NCBI RefSeq assembly: GCF_009755665.1
Contig: NZ_CP046622.1
Location: 1,612,001 to 1,676,000, forward strand
Origin: Variovorax paradoxus
GTDB lineage: Bacteria > Pseudomonadota > Gammaproteobacteria > Burkholderiales > Burkholderiaceae_C
Direction of reading: 5' to 3'
DNA: 64,000 nucleotides
Shown piece by piece: positions 52,654 to 62,457 of this stretch. The stretch's first letter is position 1, and every line of letters begins with the position of its first letter. A program made the position numbers and the translations under genes. The notes under the pieces are model-generated. The model did not search any database, was not told the origin of the DNA, and saw only the letters and a program-made list of their open reading frames with translations.

Positions 52654-54063
52654 TCAATCCGCCCGTGTGACAAGCACGTCGCCTATCTCCGGCCCCTCGA
52701 TGATCGCGCCCGCCGAGTCGTACTCCACTTCGATGCCGACGCCGCAGCGCTCGGCGTCCATCTCCCACACCCAGCCGTAAAGATTGCGCGGGCTGCCCTT
52801 GAGTGACATGAGCGGCATGTTCATCCGCAGGCCGTGGTTGCTTCCGAGATCTACCTTGACCATCACGGTCGATTCCTCGGGATCGCCTTGCGCGCTGACC
52901 TCGATGATCGTGGCCCGCAGCGGTTCGCGGTGCACCAGGGCTTGCAGCGCGGCTGGCAGGTCTTCGAAGGGCGGGGCGGTAGTTCCGTCGGGCTCGTCGG
53001 CAGGAAAGGGATCGGTCAACCGCACGGGCCGGAAGTAGTGTTCGGACCGGCCCATCCTCCCGTCGGGGCCGATGGATGTTGCGATGTCTTCGATGGAGCC
53101 CTCCTGCAGCAGCCAAGCTTCGCCGCCGCTTTGCATGACGTACAGGCGCTCGTCGTTGGCATCGCTGCCGAGCGAATCTTCGTTCAGCACCACCTCGAGT
53201 TGAACCAGGCGGTCGCCGCCGTCTGTTTCGAAGATCTCGTACGGCCCGCTGTAGTGCCGCACTCCCACCGCCTCGCCTGTTTTTTCGTCGTTTTCCCAGA
53301 ACAGCAGCTGGTAGCTGCCATTGCCGTCGAGCGCGAGCAGCCGGCGCCAGTCGATGTAGGTCGACAGGAAGAGTCCGCTTGGGCGGTCGTCGTCTCTTTC
53401 CGTGTTCTTGAAGGCCTCGCGGTATTCGGCGGGCATGGCTGCAAAAACGCTGTTGGGCGGCGATGCAGGCGGGGCGCTTTCGTGATCGACCTCCGCGCGA
53501 AGCTTCTGGTGAAGTTCCAGTGCATCGGTCTTGACGATCTTCAGCATCTGCATGGACAGCAGCATTGGATCGACGTAGTAGACCTCGCCGGCTGCGAGCG
53601 GGCCGGCTCCTCGCTGCGCCGTTTCCAGCATGTCCGGACGGATGAATTCATCGACCGAGTCCGGATCGCTCAGCACGCTGTTGAAGAAATCCACCGCGTC
53701 CCAGCTCAGGATGCTGGTGCTGCGCGTCACGGGGTTCAGCGTTGCCACGTCTTCGTCTGTGGCGGTGAGCTTCCGGTAGAAGAGCAGGGTGCCGAAGGGC
53801 GTGATCGCAAACGGCACCCGCACCACGGTGTCTCCCGGCGGAGCAACGATCCACCGGTCGAGCGTGGCTTGCCATGCATCCGGATCGATCAGGCAGATCT
53901 GCCGGTGTCCGTAAAACCCCAGGCCATGTTTGCGCCAAAGCTCGAGCATTGCCGCGGGCAGCCGGCCTTCGTACTTGCCCAGCAGCTCCTGCGTGGCGGG
54001 TGTGCAGCCGGCATGCGGCGGGTTCGCCTTGATGAATGGGTGGAGCTTGATTCGGCCGAACAT
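52654..54063 (-). CDS. GAD-like/DUF1851 domain protein
   Basis: A 469-residue protein with an N-terminal GAD-like (GAD-related, DUF1851-associated) region at ~10-110: [42 protein letters not shown], and [16 protein letters not shown] strands later. The C-terminal third is an OB-like strand region ([22 protein letters not shown]). GAD-like proteins often sit in toxin-immunity or secretion-linked islands, but no such partner is adjacent. The function is unknown. It starts at ATG 54063, divergent from the phosphodiesterase gene across 185 bases. Confidence 0.72.
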   Translation of the reverse strand: MFGRIKLHPFIKANPPHAGCTPATQELLGKYEGRLPAAMLELWRKHGLGFYGHRQICLIDPDAWQATLDRWIVAPPGDTVVRVPFAITPFGTLLFYRKLTATDEDVATLNPVTRSTSILSWDAVDFFNSVLSDPDSVDEFIRPDMLETAQRGAGPLAAGEVYYVDPMLLSMQMLKIVKTDALELHQKLRAEVDHESAPPASPPNSVFAAMPAEYREAFKNTERDDDRPSGLFLSTYIDWRRLLALDGNGSYQLLFWENDEKTGEAVGVRHYSGPYEIFETDGGDRLVQLEVVLNEDSLGSDANDERLYVMQSGGEAWLLQEGSIEDIATSIGPDGRMGRSEHYFRPVRLTDPFPADEPDGTTAPPFEDLPAALQALVHREPLRATIIEVSAQGDPEESTVMVKVDLGSNHGLRMNMPLMSLKGSPRNLYGWVWEMDAERCGVGIEVEYDSAGAIIEGPEIGDVLVTRAD

Positions 54064-54248
54064 GGGCTTGCGCTTTTCAGGAATGCGATGAGCCCGGATT
54101 CTGCGCGAGCCGGCTCCCCTGGGGATTGCGCCGGCAAAACCGGCGCGTCATGATCCGCACCCCGATAGCCGGGCGGCCCCGAGGCCGATTCACCAGCTCG
54201 TCATGCAGGGCGCCTAAGTTCCGCTCGCACACCAACAGGAGACTTGCC

Positions 54249-55493
54249 TTGAACCACCTGAAGAAGATCTGCACCGCCATGCTCGGCCTGGGCATGTTGT
54301 TTGTATCCGCCGCGCCGGCAACTGCGCACGAAGAGCGCGCGCGTCGGCGCGCCGACAACGCGCCGCTGGTGATCGGGCACCGGGGCGGCGCCAACGGCTA
54401 CCTGCCTGAGCACACGCTCGAGGCCTATGCGCTGGGCATTTCGCTGGGCGCCGATTACGTCGAGCCTGACCTTGTGGCCACGAAGGACGGCCACCTGATC
54501 GCGCGCCACGAGCCCAACCTCATCGATACCACCAACGTGAAGGACCTGCCGCAGTTTGCAAACCGCCGGCGCACGGTCGTGCTCGACGGCGTTCCGACCG
54601 AGGGCTTCTTTGCCAGCGATTTCACCTTGGCCGAGATCAAGCAATTGCGCGCGGTGCAGTCTTTTCCTGAGCGCGACCAGTCCTTCAACGGCAGGTTCCA
54701 GGTTCCGACGCTGGCGGAGGTGATCGACCTGGCGAAGCGCAAGTCGCGCGAGGAGGGCCGGCGCATCGGCATCTATCCAGAGACGAAGCATCCGACCTAT
54801 CACCAGGCCATCGGCCTGCCGTTGGAAGACCGCCTGCTGGCCGTGCTGAGTGCAGCGGGCTGGAACCAGCGCAATGCGCCGGTCTTCATCCAGTCGTTCG
54901 AAACCGCCAATCTTCGCTATCTGCGCAGCAAGACGAGCGTGCGGCTGATCCAGTTGGTGGACGCCAACGACGTCAAGCCAGACGGCTCGCTGGACTTCAG
55001 CAAGCCCTACGACAAGCCTTACGACTGGGTCGTGTCCAACCGCGACGGCCAGTTCAAGGACTTGGTGACGCCGCGCGGCCTGCAAGAGGTCAGGGGCTAT
55101 GCCGACGGCATCGGGCCCTGGAAGCCGTACCTCATTTCAAGCGCCTGCAAGTCGGTGCAGAACGGCGCGTGCGCCGACGTGACGGGCGACGGCGTTGTCG
55201 ACGATCGCGACCGCGTGCTGCTGCCGCCCACCGACGTGATCGCCAATGCGCACCGGTTGGGACTTCTGGTCCATCCGTATACCTTCCGCAGCGAACAGAA
55301 GCGGCTGACCGGCAGCTTCGGCGGCAACGCCGTCAACGAGTACCTCGCGTTCTACGAGGCTGGCGTCGACGGCTTGTTCAGCGATTTCGCGGACACGGCA
55401 GTGGCGGCGCGCGCGATGTTCCTGCTCAAGCACGACCCCGACTATGCGGGCTGCTTGGTCAACTCACGCAAGTGCGAGCGCAACAACGATTGA
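54249..55493 (+). CDS. secreted glycerophosphodiester phosphodiesterase (GlpQ-like)
   Basis: A 414-residue GDPD-family enzyme that splits glycerophosphodiesters to glycerol 3-phosphate and an alcohol. A signal peptide ([18 protein letters not shown]...ATAHEE) marks it periplasmic. Active-site motifs: [26 protein letters not shown] and RHEPNL. An insertion near residue 315 carries [12 protein letters not shown], a dockerin/EF-hand-like calcium loop. The start codon is TTG at 54249, chosen because AGGAG lies at 54236-54240 and the signal peptide begins there. Confidence 0.9.
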   Translation: MNHLKKICTAMLGLGMLFVSAAPATAHEERARRRADNAPLVIGHRGGANGYLPEHTLEAYALGISLGADYVEPDLVATKDGHLIARHEPNLIDTTNVKDLPQFANRRRTVVLDGVPTEGFFASDFTLAEIKQLRAVQSFPERDQSFNGRFQVPTLAEVIDLAKRKSREEGRRIGIYPETKHPTYHQAIGLPLEDRLLAVLSAAGWNQRNAPVFIQSFETANLRYLRSKTSVRLIQLVDANDVKPDGSLDFSKPYDKPYDWVVSNRDGQFKDLVTPRGLQEVRGYADGIGPWKPYLISSACKSVQNGACADVTGDGVVDDRDRVLLPPTDVIANAHRLGLLVHPYTFRSEQKRLTGSFGGNAVNEYLAFYEAGVDGLFSDFADTAVAARAMFLLKHDPDYAGCLVNSRKCERNND

Positions 55494-55517
55494 CGCAGCG
55501 GCATTCCCGCCAGCCGG

Positions 55518-55796
55518 TTACCACGCCGATGCGCCCGCCTCGGCGTGAACAGGCGGCTGGGGATTCTGAGCGGAACCGGCGGGCGCCTTGCCAAGGCTGG
55601 TTGCGAACCATCGAAAGGTGTTGACCACGTGGTCGCCGCGCCCCGTGGTCCGCACGAAGAGATAACCGGATGTCGCATTGCCCAACCCGTCCACAGGAAT
55701 TCCCGCGGATCGAAGCGCTGCGATTTCGGCGTCGGCGCTCATGTCGAGCGGCAATTGCAATGTGATGGTCGCGTTGTGAATGACTTGATTGAGCAT
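55518..55796 (-). CDS. hypothetical protein, 92 residues
   Basis: Unknown small protein. MLNQVIHNATITLQLPLDMSADAEIAALRSAGIPVDG suggests an alpha/beta fold of about 75 residues with a Pro/Ala-rich tail (QNPQPPVHAEAGASAW). ATG start at 55796. Codon use is normal for the window, but evidence that it is expressed is limited. Confidence 0.5.
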   Translation of the reverse strand: MLNQVIHNATITLQLPLDMSADAEIAALRSAGIPVDGLGNATSGYLFVRTTGRGDHVVNTFRWFATSLGKAPAGSAQNPQPPVHAEAGASAW

Positions 55797-55983
55797 TGCC
55801 TTGGCCTCCGATGAAAGCCTTCAGCATCCGCCTCCCGGGGCTCATCCGTGCGACCGTTCACGGTAAATAAATGTGAGTTTTTCACATCAATAAATACGAT
55901 TCGGGTGCATGCATCGAAAACTAAAGTTTCCGGTGCCGCTGCCGATAAGCAGGTGTATTCATCTCCTGCTGTCTGCTGCCCTC

Positions 55984-57504
55984 ATGAAGCTCCGAACCCG
56001 AATTCTCCTTTTGTGCGCTGCGGCGCTGCTTGGCATGGTCGTCTTGGCCTCCGTTTCGCTGTCGACGCTGCGCCAGTCGATGATGAAGGAGCGGACCTCA
56101 CAGCTCTCCACGCTGGTGGTGCTGGCGAACGCCTCGCTGGAGCGCCTTCATGAGCAGGAAAAGTCGGGCGAACTCACGCGTGACCAGGCGCAGGCAGAAG
56201 CGAAGAAACTCATTGGCAGCCTGCGCAAGGACGAGCTCTATTTCTTCGTGCGCGGCTACACGAACGACGTCAACTACGTGCACCCGAACCCCAAGCGCGT
56301 GGGCATCGTGGACGCCAAAGGCGGTAAGGAAGCCGGCGAGCGCTACCGCGCCGCGCTGGCAGGCCACAAGGTTGCCACGCTCACGGCCTATGGCACCCGT
56401 CCGGGAGCCAAGGAAGAAGTGCAGAAGCTCTACGCCATCGTCAAGTTCGAGCCCTGGGACTGGATCGTGGGTTTTGGGGACTACATCGACGACATCGACA
56501 CCGTGTTCTGGCGCAACACGGCCATCCTGCTGGCAATCGGCGGTGTGCTCATGGTCGTTGTGGGCGGCATGGCCTGGGGCATGGCGAGAAACCTCTACCG
56601 CCAACTCGGCGGCGAGCCCAGCTACGCCTCCGAGGTGGTGCGCCGGATTGGCGCGGGCGACCTGGGCATCGAAGTGCGGCTGCGCCCGGGCGACACCGCC
56701 AGCCTGCTGCATGCAATGCACCAGATGCAGCGCAGCCTGGCTGGCACGGTGACCGAGATTCGCGGTTCCACCGACACCATTGCCACGGCCAGCGGCCAGA
56801 TCGCCTCAGGCAACCTCGACCTGTCTTCACGCACCGAAGAACAGGCCAGTTCGCTGCAGCAGACCGCCGCGTCGATGGAAGAGCTCACCTCCACCGTGAA
56901 GCAGAACGCCGACAACGCACGCCAGGCCAACCAACTGGCTGTTACCGCCTCCGAGGTCGCGGTGCGCGGCGGCGACGTGGTCGGGCAGGTGGTCGACACC
57001 ATGGGCTCGATCAATGCTTCGTCCAGGAAGATCGTCGACATCATCGGCGTGATCGACGGCATTGCTTTCCAGACCAACATCCTCGCGCTGAATGCGGCTG
57101 TTGAAGCGGCGCGTGCCGGTGAGCAGGGCCGCGGTTTTGCGGTGGTGGCGTCCGAAGTGCGCAATCTGGCGCAGCGCTCAGCCGGCGCAGCCAAGGAAAT
57201 AAAAACGCTGATCGACGACTCGGTCGACAAGGTGGGTACGGGCAGCGACCAGGTGGCCGAGGCAGGCAAGACGATGCAGGAGATCGTGGCCAGCGTGCGC
57301 CGGGTGACCGACATCATGGGCGAGATCATGGCCGCGAGCCAGGAACAGACTTCGGGCATCGAGCAGGTCAACCAGGCCATCTCGCAGATGGACCAGGCGA
57401 CGCAGCAGAACGCCGCGCTGGTGGAGCAGGCCGCGGCGGCGGCAGGCTCGCTGCAGGAGCAAGCCGATAGCCTGGTTCAGGCGGTGCGCGTGTTCAAGGT
57501 CTGA
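55984..57504 (+). CDS. methyl-accepting chemotaxis protein with single Cache domain
   Basis: A 506-residue chemoreceptor. TM1 is at ~7-30, a periplasmic single-Cache (sCache_2) domain at ~35-185 ([21 protein letters not shown], then [18 protein letters not shown]), TM2 near 190-212, HAMP next, and a signalling hairpin with the tip [33 protein letters not shown]. It lacks the C-terminal NWETF-type tether. Such sCache receptors sense organic acids in other bacteria; the ligand here is unknown. The longer upstream start at 55909 was rejected because MKLRTRIL gives a clean TM1. Confidence 0.92.
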   Translation: MKLRTRILLLCAAALLGMVVLASVSLSTLRQSMMKERTSQLSTLVVLANASLERLHEQEKSGELTRDQAQAEAKKLIGSLRKDELYFFVRGYTNDVNYVHPNPKRVGIVDAKGGKEAGERYRAALAGHKVATLTAYGTRPGAKEEVQKLYAIVKFEPWDWIVGFGDYIDDIDTVFWRNTAILLAIGGVLMVVVGGMAWGMARNLYRQLGGEPSYASEVVRRIGAGDLGIEVRLRPGDTASLLHAMHQMQRSLAGTVTEIRGSTDTIATASGQIASGNLDLSSRTEEQASSLQQTAASMEELTSTVKQNADNARQANQLAVTASEVAVRGGDVVGQVVDTMGSINASSRKIVDIIGVIDGIAFQTNILALNAAVEAARAGEQGRGFAVVASEVRNLAQRSAGAAKEIKTLIDDSVDKVGTGSDQVAEAGKTMQEIVASVRRVTDIMGEIMAASQEQTSGIEQVNQAISQMDQATQQNAALVEQAAAAAGSLQEQADSLVQAVRVFKV

Positions 57505-57528
57505 TCGACGTGCCAAACCCGGCGGCAT

Positions 57529-57564
57529 AAAAAAACCTCCCTGCCTTGCAGCGGGAGGTTTTTT
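57529..57564 (+). terminator. Rho-independent terminator after the chemoreceptor gene
   Basis: An 11-bp stem AAAAACCTCCC (57531-57541) with GGGAGGTTTTT (57553-57563) and an 11-base loop. It serves the + strand and, with A/T runs on both sides, may act both ways. Confidence 0.85.
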
Positions 57565-57603
57565 ATTTGCGAACACGCGCTTGAATCGCAGCACGGTACT
57601 CAC

Positions 57604-57633
57604 AAAAAAATAGCACGGAAACCGTGCTATTTT
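57604..57633 (-). terminator. Rho-independent terminator after tRNA-Lys
   Basis: A perfect 12-bp stem (AAAATAGCACGG with CCGTGCTATTTT) and AAA loop, followed on the minus strand by seven Ts. It lies 10 bases beyond the CCA end of the tRNA gene. Confidence 0.85.
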
Positions 57634-57642
57634 GGGTGTTGG

Positions 57643-57718
57643 TGGTGGGCCCTGAGTGACTCGAACACTCGACCTACGGATTAAGAGTCCGCTGCTCTAC
57701 CAACTGAGCTAAGAGCCC
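57643..57718 (-). tRNA. tRNA-Lys (anticodon CTT), CCA encoded
   Basis: A 76-base cloverleaf on the minus strand. The acceptor arm GGGCTCT pairs with AGGGCCC (one G-U), the D arm has AGCTCAGTTGGTAGAGC, the anticodon loop is CTCTTAA (anticodon CTT, reading AAG), the T arm has GTTCGAGTC, and discriminator A plus encoded CCA end it. It is followed by a strong terminator. Confidence 0.97.
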
Positions 57719-57757
57719 TTGCGCTCAAAACGTTGTGCGTTTTTAGGCAAGACCGCA

Positions 57758-57763
57758 AGTATA
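57758..57763 (-). promoter_or_regulatory. -10 element of the tRNA-Lys promoter
   Basis: TATACT on the minus strand (57758-57763), about 40 bases before the mature 5' end; the -35 region is weak. The AT-rich leader after it (AAAAACGC, TTTT) is typical of tRNA promoters. Confidence 0.45.
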
Positions 57764-57856
57764 GCGTAAAAATTCCGGGGCTCCACGATTTTGTGCGGGG
57801 CGGCGGTAGGATTCGCCATCATCGACGGGCCTGGCCCTCAACCAAGGAGATTTTCC

Positions 57857-58567
57857 ATGACCGATCCAATCACCGAGCTGCCGCATGTCGTGATCACCGG
57901 GGCCGCCGGTGCGCTGGGCCGCGCGGTGGCGCAGCATTTTCTCGAGCAGGGCGCTCGCCTTGCGTTGATCGATCACCGCCTCGACCGCCTGACGGAGGTC
58001 TTTCCGGGTCTCGACAATTCGCAGCACCTGCTGCTCGCGGGAGATGTGACGTCGCCGTCCGAAATGGCGGACCTGTCGGGCCAGGCGCTCAAGGCTTTCG
58101 GCCGCATCGATGCACTGGTTCACATTGCAGGCGGCTTTGAGATGGGCGAGGCGACTCACGCGCTCTCGCGCGCAAGCTGGGACCGGATGATGAATCTCAA
58201 CGCCTGGTCTTTCGTCGCGGTCACGCAGGCAGTGCTGCCTTCGATGATCGAGCGCGGCGCCGGGCGCATCGTTGCCGTTACCGCCAAGGTAGCGGCGCGC
58301 GGCCTGCCTGCCATGGCGGCCTACATTGCATCGAAGAGCGCGCTGCAGCGCCTGGTTGAAGCCATGGCCGCCGAAGCCGCACCGCATGGCGTGTGCGTCA
58401 ACAGTGTTGCGCCCAGCGTGCTCGATACGCCGGCCAACCGGCAGGCCATGCCTGACGCGAATCCCGCGGAATGGGTATCGACTTCGGTGGCCGCGCAGAC
58501 CATCGCCTTCCTGGCATCGCCCGCCGCCGCGGCGCTGCATGGACAGCACCTGACGCTCGACACCTGA
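57857..58567 (+). CDS. SDR family oxidoreductase with atypical active site
   Basis: A 236-residue SDR. The cofactor motif TGAAGALGRA (~14-23), HIAGG, and the active Tyr/Lys in YIASK are present, but the Ser normally 12-13 residues before Tyr is replaced (AVTAKVAARGLPAMAAY), so proton relay may differ. The C-terminus lacks the usual extended substrate loop. It begins at ATG 57857 with AAGGAGA upstream and is monocistronic, flanked by the tRNA gene and a terminator. Confidence 0.85.
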   Translation: MTDPITELPHVVITGAAGALGRAVAQHFLEQGARLALIDHRLDRLTEVFPGLDNSQHLLLAGDVTSPSEMADLSGQALKAFGRIDALVHIAGGFEMGEATHALSRASWDRMMNLNAWSFVAVTQAVLPSMIERGAGRIVAVTAKVAARGLPAMAAYIASKSALQRLVEAMAAEAAPHGVCVNSVAPSVLDTPANRQAMPDANPAEWVSTSVAAQTIAFLASPAAAALHGQHLTLDT

Positions 58568-58594
58568 CGCGCCGCACCTGATCCATAAATGAAC

Positions 58595-58624
58595 AAACGC
58601 CCTGGCGCAACGCCAGGGCGTTTT
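58595..58624 (+). terminator. Rho-independent terminator after the SDR gene
   Basis: AAACGCCCTGGCG (58595-58607) pairs with CGCCAGGGCGTTT (58611-58623) around a CAA loop, with a T-run at the end. It separates the SDR gene from the pilus locus. Confidence 0.9.
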
Positions 58625-58835
58625 GCTTTGCGCTACCGCAAGAACAGCCGCTGCGCGAGGCAGGCGCTTTGTCATGGGGGCGGCAGGCGCGAGCGGGGCG
58701 ATTGTCTCCCTTTGGAAGGGGCGCATCGCTCATGTGCGCAGAGCGGGCAATTTCTACAGTGACTCCACGGCAGAACGCTTCGATCCGGTTCGGATGAAAG
58801 GCGGCGCCGGTTGGCTACCTCACTGGAGAAAACGC

Positions 58836-58982
58836 ATGGAACCGATCGAACTGCTGCCAAGAACCTTCGCGAACCTGCTGCGCGAAGACGCCGGCATGTC
58901 GTTCATGGAATTTGCGCTCATCGGTGCGCTGGTGCTGGTTGTGTGCCTGCTCCTGCTGCTGGCGATACGGCGCAGCGCCTGA
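58836..58982 (+). CDS. Flp-like pilin peptide, 48 residues
   Basis: A short class-IVb pilin-like peptide. LLREDAG-MSFMEFALIGAL places a prepilin-peptidase site after Gly with Glu at +5 and Phe (instead of Tyr) at +6, followed by a hydrophobic helix and RRSA. It differs from the three Flp genes at 62.4-63.2 kb and lies first in the cluster, just before the peptidase gene. It may be a minor or initiating pilin. GGAGA precedes the ATG at 58836. Confidence 0.7.
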   Translation: MEPIELLPRTFANLLREDAGMSFMEFALIGALVLVVCLLLLLAIRRSA

Positions 58983-59019
58983 AGTGCCACTGACCCTGTC
59001 CATACGGAGCAGAAAACTC

Positions 59020-59604
59020 ATGACGGAACTCGACGCTTTCCTCGATCTGCTGATGCTCTTGGCATCGGACTTCCGCATGGGCGGGCTCTTCGTTCTGCTG
59101 GTGATGGCCGCGGTGAGCGACGTGCGCTTCTACCGTATTCCCAATTGGCTCACCTTCGGCGGCATGGTGTTCGCGATCGTCTACGGCACCTTCGCGGCAC
59201 GTACGCCGACGGCAGGCGCGATGAACGCGCTGGGCGGACTGGGCACCGGCTTCGCGATCATGCTGCCGTTCTATGTGCTGAGGATCATGGGAGCGGGCGA
59301 CGTCAAGCTGATGGCGATGGTCGGCGCCTTTCTCGGCCCTCAGCAAACGCTGCAGGCCATTCTGTTCACCTGTATCGCGGGCGGCTTCGCGGCCGTGGCG
59401 GTGGCCATTCACCGGCGCCGCCTGGGCCACATGCTGGCCAACGTCAAGGGCGCGGCGCAGGGCATCGTCGTTGCGGGCATTGCGGGCGTCCGGCCAAGCG
59501 GCGCGATCGACGCGCGGCAATCCATCGGAAAGCTGCCCTACGGCATCTGCATTTGCGTGGGGACGATTGCACAGATCCTGGCGCATCAGCTGGGCTTCGT
59601 CTAA
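59020..59604 (+). CDS. cpaA: A24 prepilin peptidase (CpaA/TadV)
   Basis: A 194-residue inner-membrane aspartyl protease that cleaves Flp-type prepilins. The catalytic aspartates are in SDVRFYRIPNWL and GAGDVKLMAM. Four to five hydrophobic segments are visible; the N-methylation domain of larger PilD enzymes is absent, as expected for the TadV type. ATG 59020 (MTELDAFL) has CGGAG ~10 bases upstream. Confidence 0.93.
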   Translation: MTELDAFLDLLMLLASDFRMGGLFVLLVMAAVSDVRFYRIPNWLTFGGMVFAIVYGTFAARTPTAGAMNALGGLGTGFAIMLPFYVLRIMGAGDVKLMAMVGAFLGPQQTLQAILFTCIAGGFAAVAVAIHRRRLGHMLANVKGAAQGIVVAGIAGVRPSGAIDARQSIGKLPYGICICVGTIAQILAHQLGFV

Positions 59605-59646
59605 CCCATCCCCTCCTTCATCCATCCATCCACGGCGGAGATTCGC

Positions 59647-60489
59647 ATGAAAAACATCAAGGCGCTCGGGCTGCTTCTGCTGGCCCTCCTGACCGGCCTG
59701 GCGGCCGCCGTCTACGCAGCGGGCTGGGTCTCTCGGCAGGGCGGCATCGCATCCAACAAGGTGGTGGTGGCTGCAGTCGACATCGAACTGGGCAGCCGCG
59801 TCAATCCCCAGATGCTGTCGCTGGTCGACTGGCCGAGCGGCTCACTGCCGGCCGGTTCATTCACGGAAGCCAAGGCGCTGGAGGATCGCGTGGTCAAGGT
59901 CGGCCTGCTGCGAGGAGAGGCCATCCTGGAAGGCAAGCTGGCGCCGGTCGGCACCCAGGGCGGGCTCTCCGCGGTCATTGCCAGCGGCAAGCGCGCCATG
60001 ACCGTGCGGGTCAACGACGTGGTCGGCGTGGCGGGCTTTGCGCTGCCGGGCAACTACGTCGACGTAATGGTCAACGCGCAGCAAGACAAGAACCGCGGTG
60101 AAGAGGGTCGCCAGATCAGCAAGACCGTGCTCGAAAAAGTGCTGGTGCTGGCAGTGGCGCAAGAGGCCAACCGCGACGACACGAAGCCGAAGGTGGTCAG
60201 CGCCGTGACGCTGGAGCTCTCGCTCGAAGACTCCGAAAAGCTCGACCTGGCGCGCAGCGTGGGAACCCTCTCGCTGGTGCTGCGCAACCAGATGGACAAG
60301 ACCACGGTGGCCACAGCAGGCATCACCAAGGGCCAGCTGTTCGGCGAGAAGGAAATCCTGCCGATCGCCACCACCGTGGCAGCCCGGCCGGCCCCTGCGC
60401 GAGTGCCGCGTACGGCGCCCGCGGCGTCGCGGCAATCCGAGTGCGTGGAAGTGATCCAGCACGCAGCCCGCTCGCTCACCTGCTTCTGA
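59647..60489 (+). CDS. cpaB: Flp pilus assembly protein CpaB
   Basis: A 280-residue protein with an N-terminal membrane anchor (LGLLLLALLTGLAAAVYAA) followed by SAF-type domains (VVVAAVDIELGSRVNPQMLSLVDWP, and VNDVVGVAGFALPGNYVDVMV). CpaB/RcpC links the secretin to the periplasmic part of the Tad machine. The C-terminus holds two cysteines (SECVEVIQ...LTCF). It lies 24 bases before the secretin gene. Confidence 0.93.
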   Translation: MKNIKALGLLLLALLTGLAAAVYAAGWVSRQGGIASNKVVVAAVDIELGSRVNPQMLSLVDWPSGSLPAGSFTEAKALEDRVVKVGLLRGEAILEGKLAPVGTQGGLSAVIASGKRAMTVRVNDVVGVAGFALPGNYVDVMVNAQQDKNRGEEGRQISKTVLEKVLVLAVAQEANRDDTKPKVVSAVTLELSLEDSEKLDLARSVGTLSLVLRNQMDKTTVATAGITKGQLFGEKEILPIATTVAARPAPARVPRTAPAASRQSECVEVIQHAARSLTCF

Positions 60490-60513
60490 TCACCCAGCCC
60501 GGAGGAACCACAA

Positions 60514-62016
60514 GTGCAATATCTCTCTTCTTCACCCGCCTGGCTGCTGGCGGCGCTCACGACCCTGGCGGCACCCGGGTTTGCGGCGGAGTTCGCAGCC
60601 CCGGCTCCGGCGCCTGCCGCGGCACCATCGGCCCCCGCGCCGGCCGCCGCACCCGCCATGCGCCGGTGCACGGCCATCATTCCGGACGACCAGCCCACCT
60701 ACGCGGTGCTGGGCAAGTCGGTCGTCATTCCGCTCAAGGCACGCGTGGCGCGTATCGTGGTCAGCGGGCAGCCGCCGAACCGCGCGCCGGCCGCTGCGCC
60801 GGCGGGGCAGCCCGCAGCCGCGGCACCCGCGGCCACGAACGCAGGCGACGGCGTGGCCGATGTCGACGTGATGCTGCTGAGCCCGAACGATCTCTTCTTC
60901 CGCGGGCGTCAGGCCGGCTCGATGAACGTGGTGCTGCAAAGCACCGACGGCACCTGCTACATCAAGGACGTCCTTGTCACCATCGATCCGGGTGCACTTC
61001 AATCGAAGCTCGCCGAGTTGATGCCTGAAGAGAACCGCATTCGCGTGCGCAGCGCAGAAAAATCGATCGTGCTCACCGGCGAGATCAGCGATGCACTCAA
61101 GCTCGACGACGTGATGAGCCTGGCCATGGCCTACGGCGCCGACGGCAAGAAGGTCGTGAACCTGCTGCGCGTCACGGCGCCGCAACAGGTCATGCTCGAA
61201 GTCAAGATTGCCGAGATCAGCAAGTCCCTGCTTGACCGGCTGGGCGCGCGCGTCGGCTTGAGCCGCACGGGCAGCGGCGGCCGCGACAGCTATTCGCTGA
61301 TCTCCAGCTTCCTGAGCGGGGGCGGAGGGCTGATCGAGGCGCTGAGGATCGGCCGCACGTCGATCGGCATCGACGGCCAGAAGGACGACGGCCTAGTGCG
61401 CATCCTGGCGGAGCCCAACATCATGGCCATCAGCGGCCAGCAGGCGAGCTTCCTGTCTGGCGGAAAGATCTTCATTCCGGTTGCGCAAAGCGCTGCCGGC
61501 GGCGGCGGAACGAACATCACGCTGGAAGAAAAAGAGTTCGGCATCGGGGTCAAGTTCACCCCAACGGTGCTCAACGGCGGCCGGGTCAATCTCAAGATGG
61601 TTTCGGAAGTGTCGGACCTGTCGCAGACCGGCTCGCCCTTTACCACCGTCACCGGCGTGACCGCCGTGCTGCCTTCACTGACGGTGCGCCGCGCCGACAC
61701 CACCGTGCAGCTCAACGACGGGCAGAGCTTCGTCATCGCGGGGCTGATCAAGAGCAACGTGACCGAGACCATCAAGCGCTATCCCGGGCTGGGCGAAGTG
61801 CCGGTGATGGGGGCGCTGTTCCGCAGCACCGAGTTTCAGAACGACCAGACCGAGCTGATGTTCGTGATCACGCCGCGCCTGGTGCGGCCGCTCGCAGAGG
61901 TGCCCCGCGTTCCGACCGACAACCACGTCGTTCCGAGCCGCGCCGAGGTCTACCTGAACGGCAGCCTCGAAAGCGCCACGCCGGCACCGGTAGCACCGGC
62001 CGGCAACACCCAATGA
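60514..62016 (+). CDS. cpaC: Tad pilus secretin (CpaC/RcpA)
   Basis: A 500-residue type II/III secretin forming the outer-membrane pore for Flp pili. Signal peptide at 1-25; an Ala/Pro-rich linker at 25-50 and 90-115; BON/STN-type periplasmic region; secretin domain from ~230 with VMLEVKIAEISKS and the C-terminal VPVMGALFRSTEFQNDQTELMFVITPRLV signature. The start is GTG at 60514 with GGAGGAA upstream. A small lipoprotein gene follows, the probable pilotin or CpaD-like partner. Confidence 0.93.
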   Translation: MQYLSSSPAWLLAALTTLAAPGFAAEFAAPAPAPAAAPSAPAPAAAPAMRRCTAIIPDDQPTYAVLGKSVVIPLKARVARIVVSGQPPNRAPAAAPAGQPAAAAPAATNAGDGVADVDVMLLSPNDLFFRGRQAGSMNVVLQSTDGTCYIKDVLVTIDPGALQSKLAELMPEENRIRVRSAEKSIVLTGEISDALKLDDVMSLAMAYGADGKKVVNLLRVTAPQQVMLEVKIAEISKSLLDRLGARVGLSRTGSGGRDSYSLISSFLSGGGGLIEALRIGRTSIGIDGQKDDGLVRILAEPNIMAISGQQASFLSGGKIFIPVAQSAAGGGGTNITLEEKEFGIGVKFTPTVLNGGRVNLKMVSEVSDLSQTGSPFTTVTGVTAVLPSLTVRRADTTVQLNDGQSFVIAGLIKSNVTETIKRYPGLGEVPVMGALFRSTEFQNDQTELMFVITPRLVRPLAEVPRVPTDNHVVPSRAEVYLNGSLESATPAPVAPAGNTQ

Positions 62017-62036
62017 CACCAGCCAGGAGCACCACC

Positions 62037-62318
62037 ATGTTCATCAAGTCGACCACTCTCGCGCTCGCGCTGCTCCTGGGCACCGGATGCTCCCACGTCA
62101 CGCCCAACTACGACGCGCGCTTTGGCGATGCGGTGCGTGATGCCAGGAAAAAGATGACCCTCAATCCCGATGCGGGCAAGGACGGAAATCCGATTGCCGG
62201 CATGGACGGCCGCTCGGCGAGCGAGTCGATGAAGCAGTACCACGAGTCCTACAAGGCGCCGCCGCCAGCACTGAATGTCATCAACATCGGTGGCCAGATC
62301 GGTGGCACGGCGAAGTGA
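62037..62318 (+). CDS. small putative lipoprotein of the Tad locus
   Basis: A 93-residue exported protein: signal core TTLALALLLGTGCSH with a Cys at about residue 17 in a loose lipobox (LGTGC). The mature part is polar, with YDARFGDAVRDARKKMTLNPDAG resembling the pattern seen in small Tad lipoproteins (CpaD/TadC-associated). The start at 62037 has CAGGAG upstream; an ATG at 62013 is in frame but would bury the signal. Its likely role is to help the secretin assemble. Confidence 0.65.
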   Translation: MFIKSTTLALALLLGTGCSHVTPNYDARFGDAVRDARKKMTLNPDAGKDGNPIAGMDGRSASESMKQYHESYKAPPPALNVINIGGQIGGTAK

Positions 62319-62457
62319 CTAGATCCTTCTTGCGGATTTGTTCCACAGAGTCTTAGATGGAAAGGAGAGCACCACGAATCTCAATGAACTTTCGTCCCTA
62401 CCCGTTCAATTCTTCAAACCTGATTTCCAACTGTTCAAACCTTGAAAGGAAAGAAGC

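Noticed and set aside
55872..55886. TGTGA-N5-TCACA before the chemoreceptor gene, resembling a CRP site
   Set aside because: CRP and FNR-type sites of this form need a 6-base centre; the spacing is one short and the match may be chance in an AT-rich patch.
58625..58835. Upstream extension of the Flp-like peptide to 119 residues
   Set aside because: No prepilin leader or domain in the added part, and GGAGA precedes the short start.
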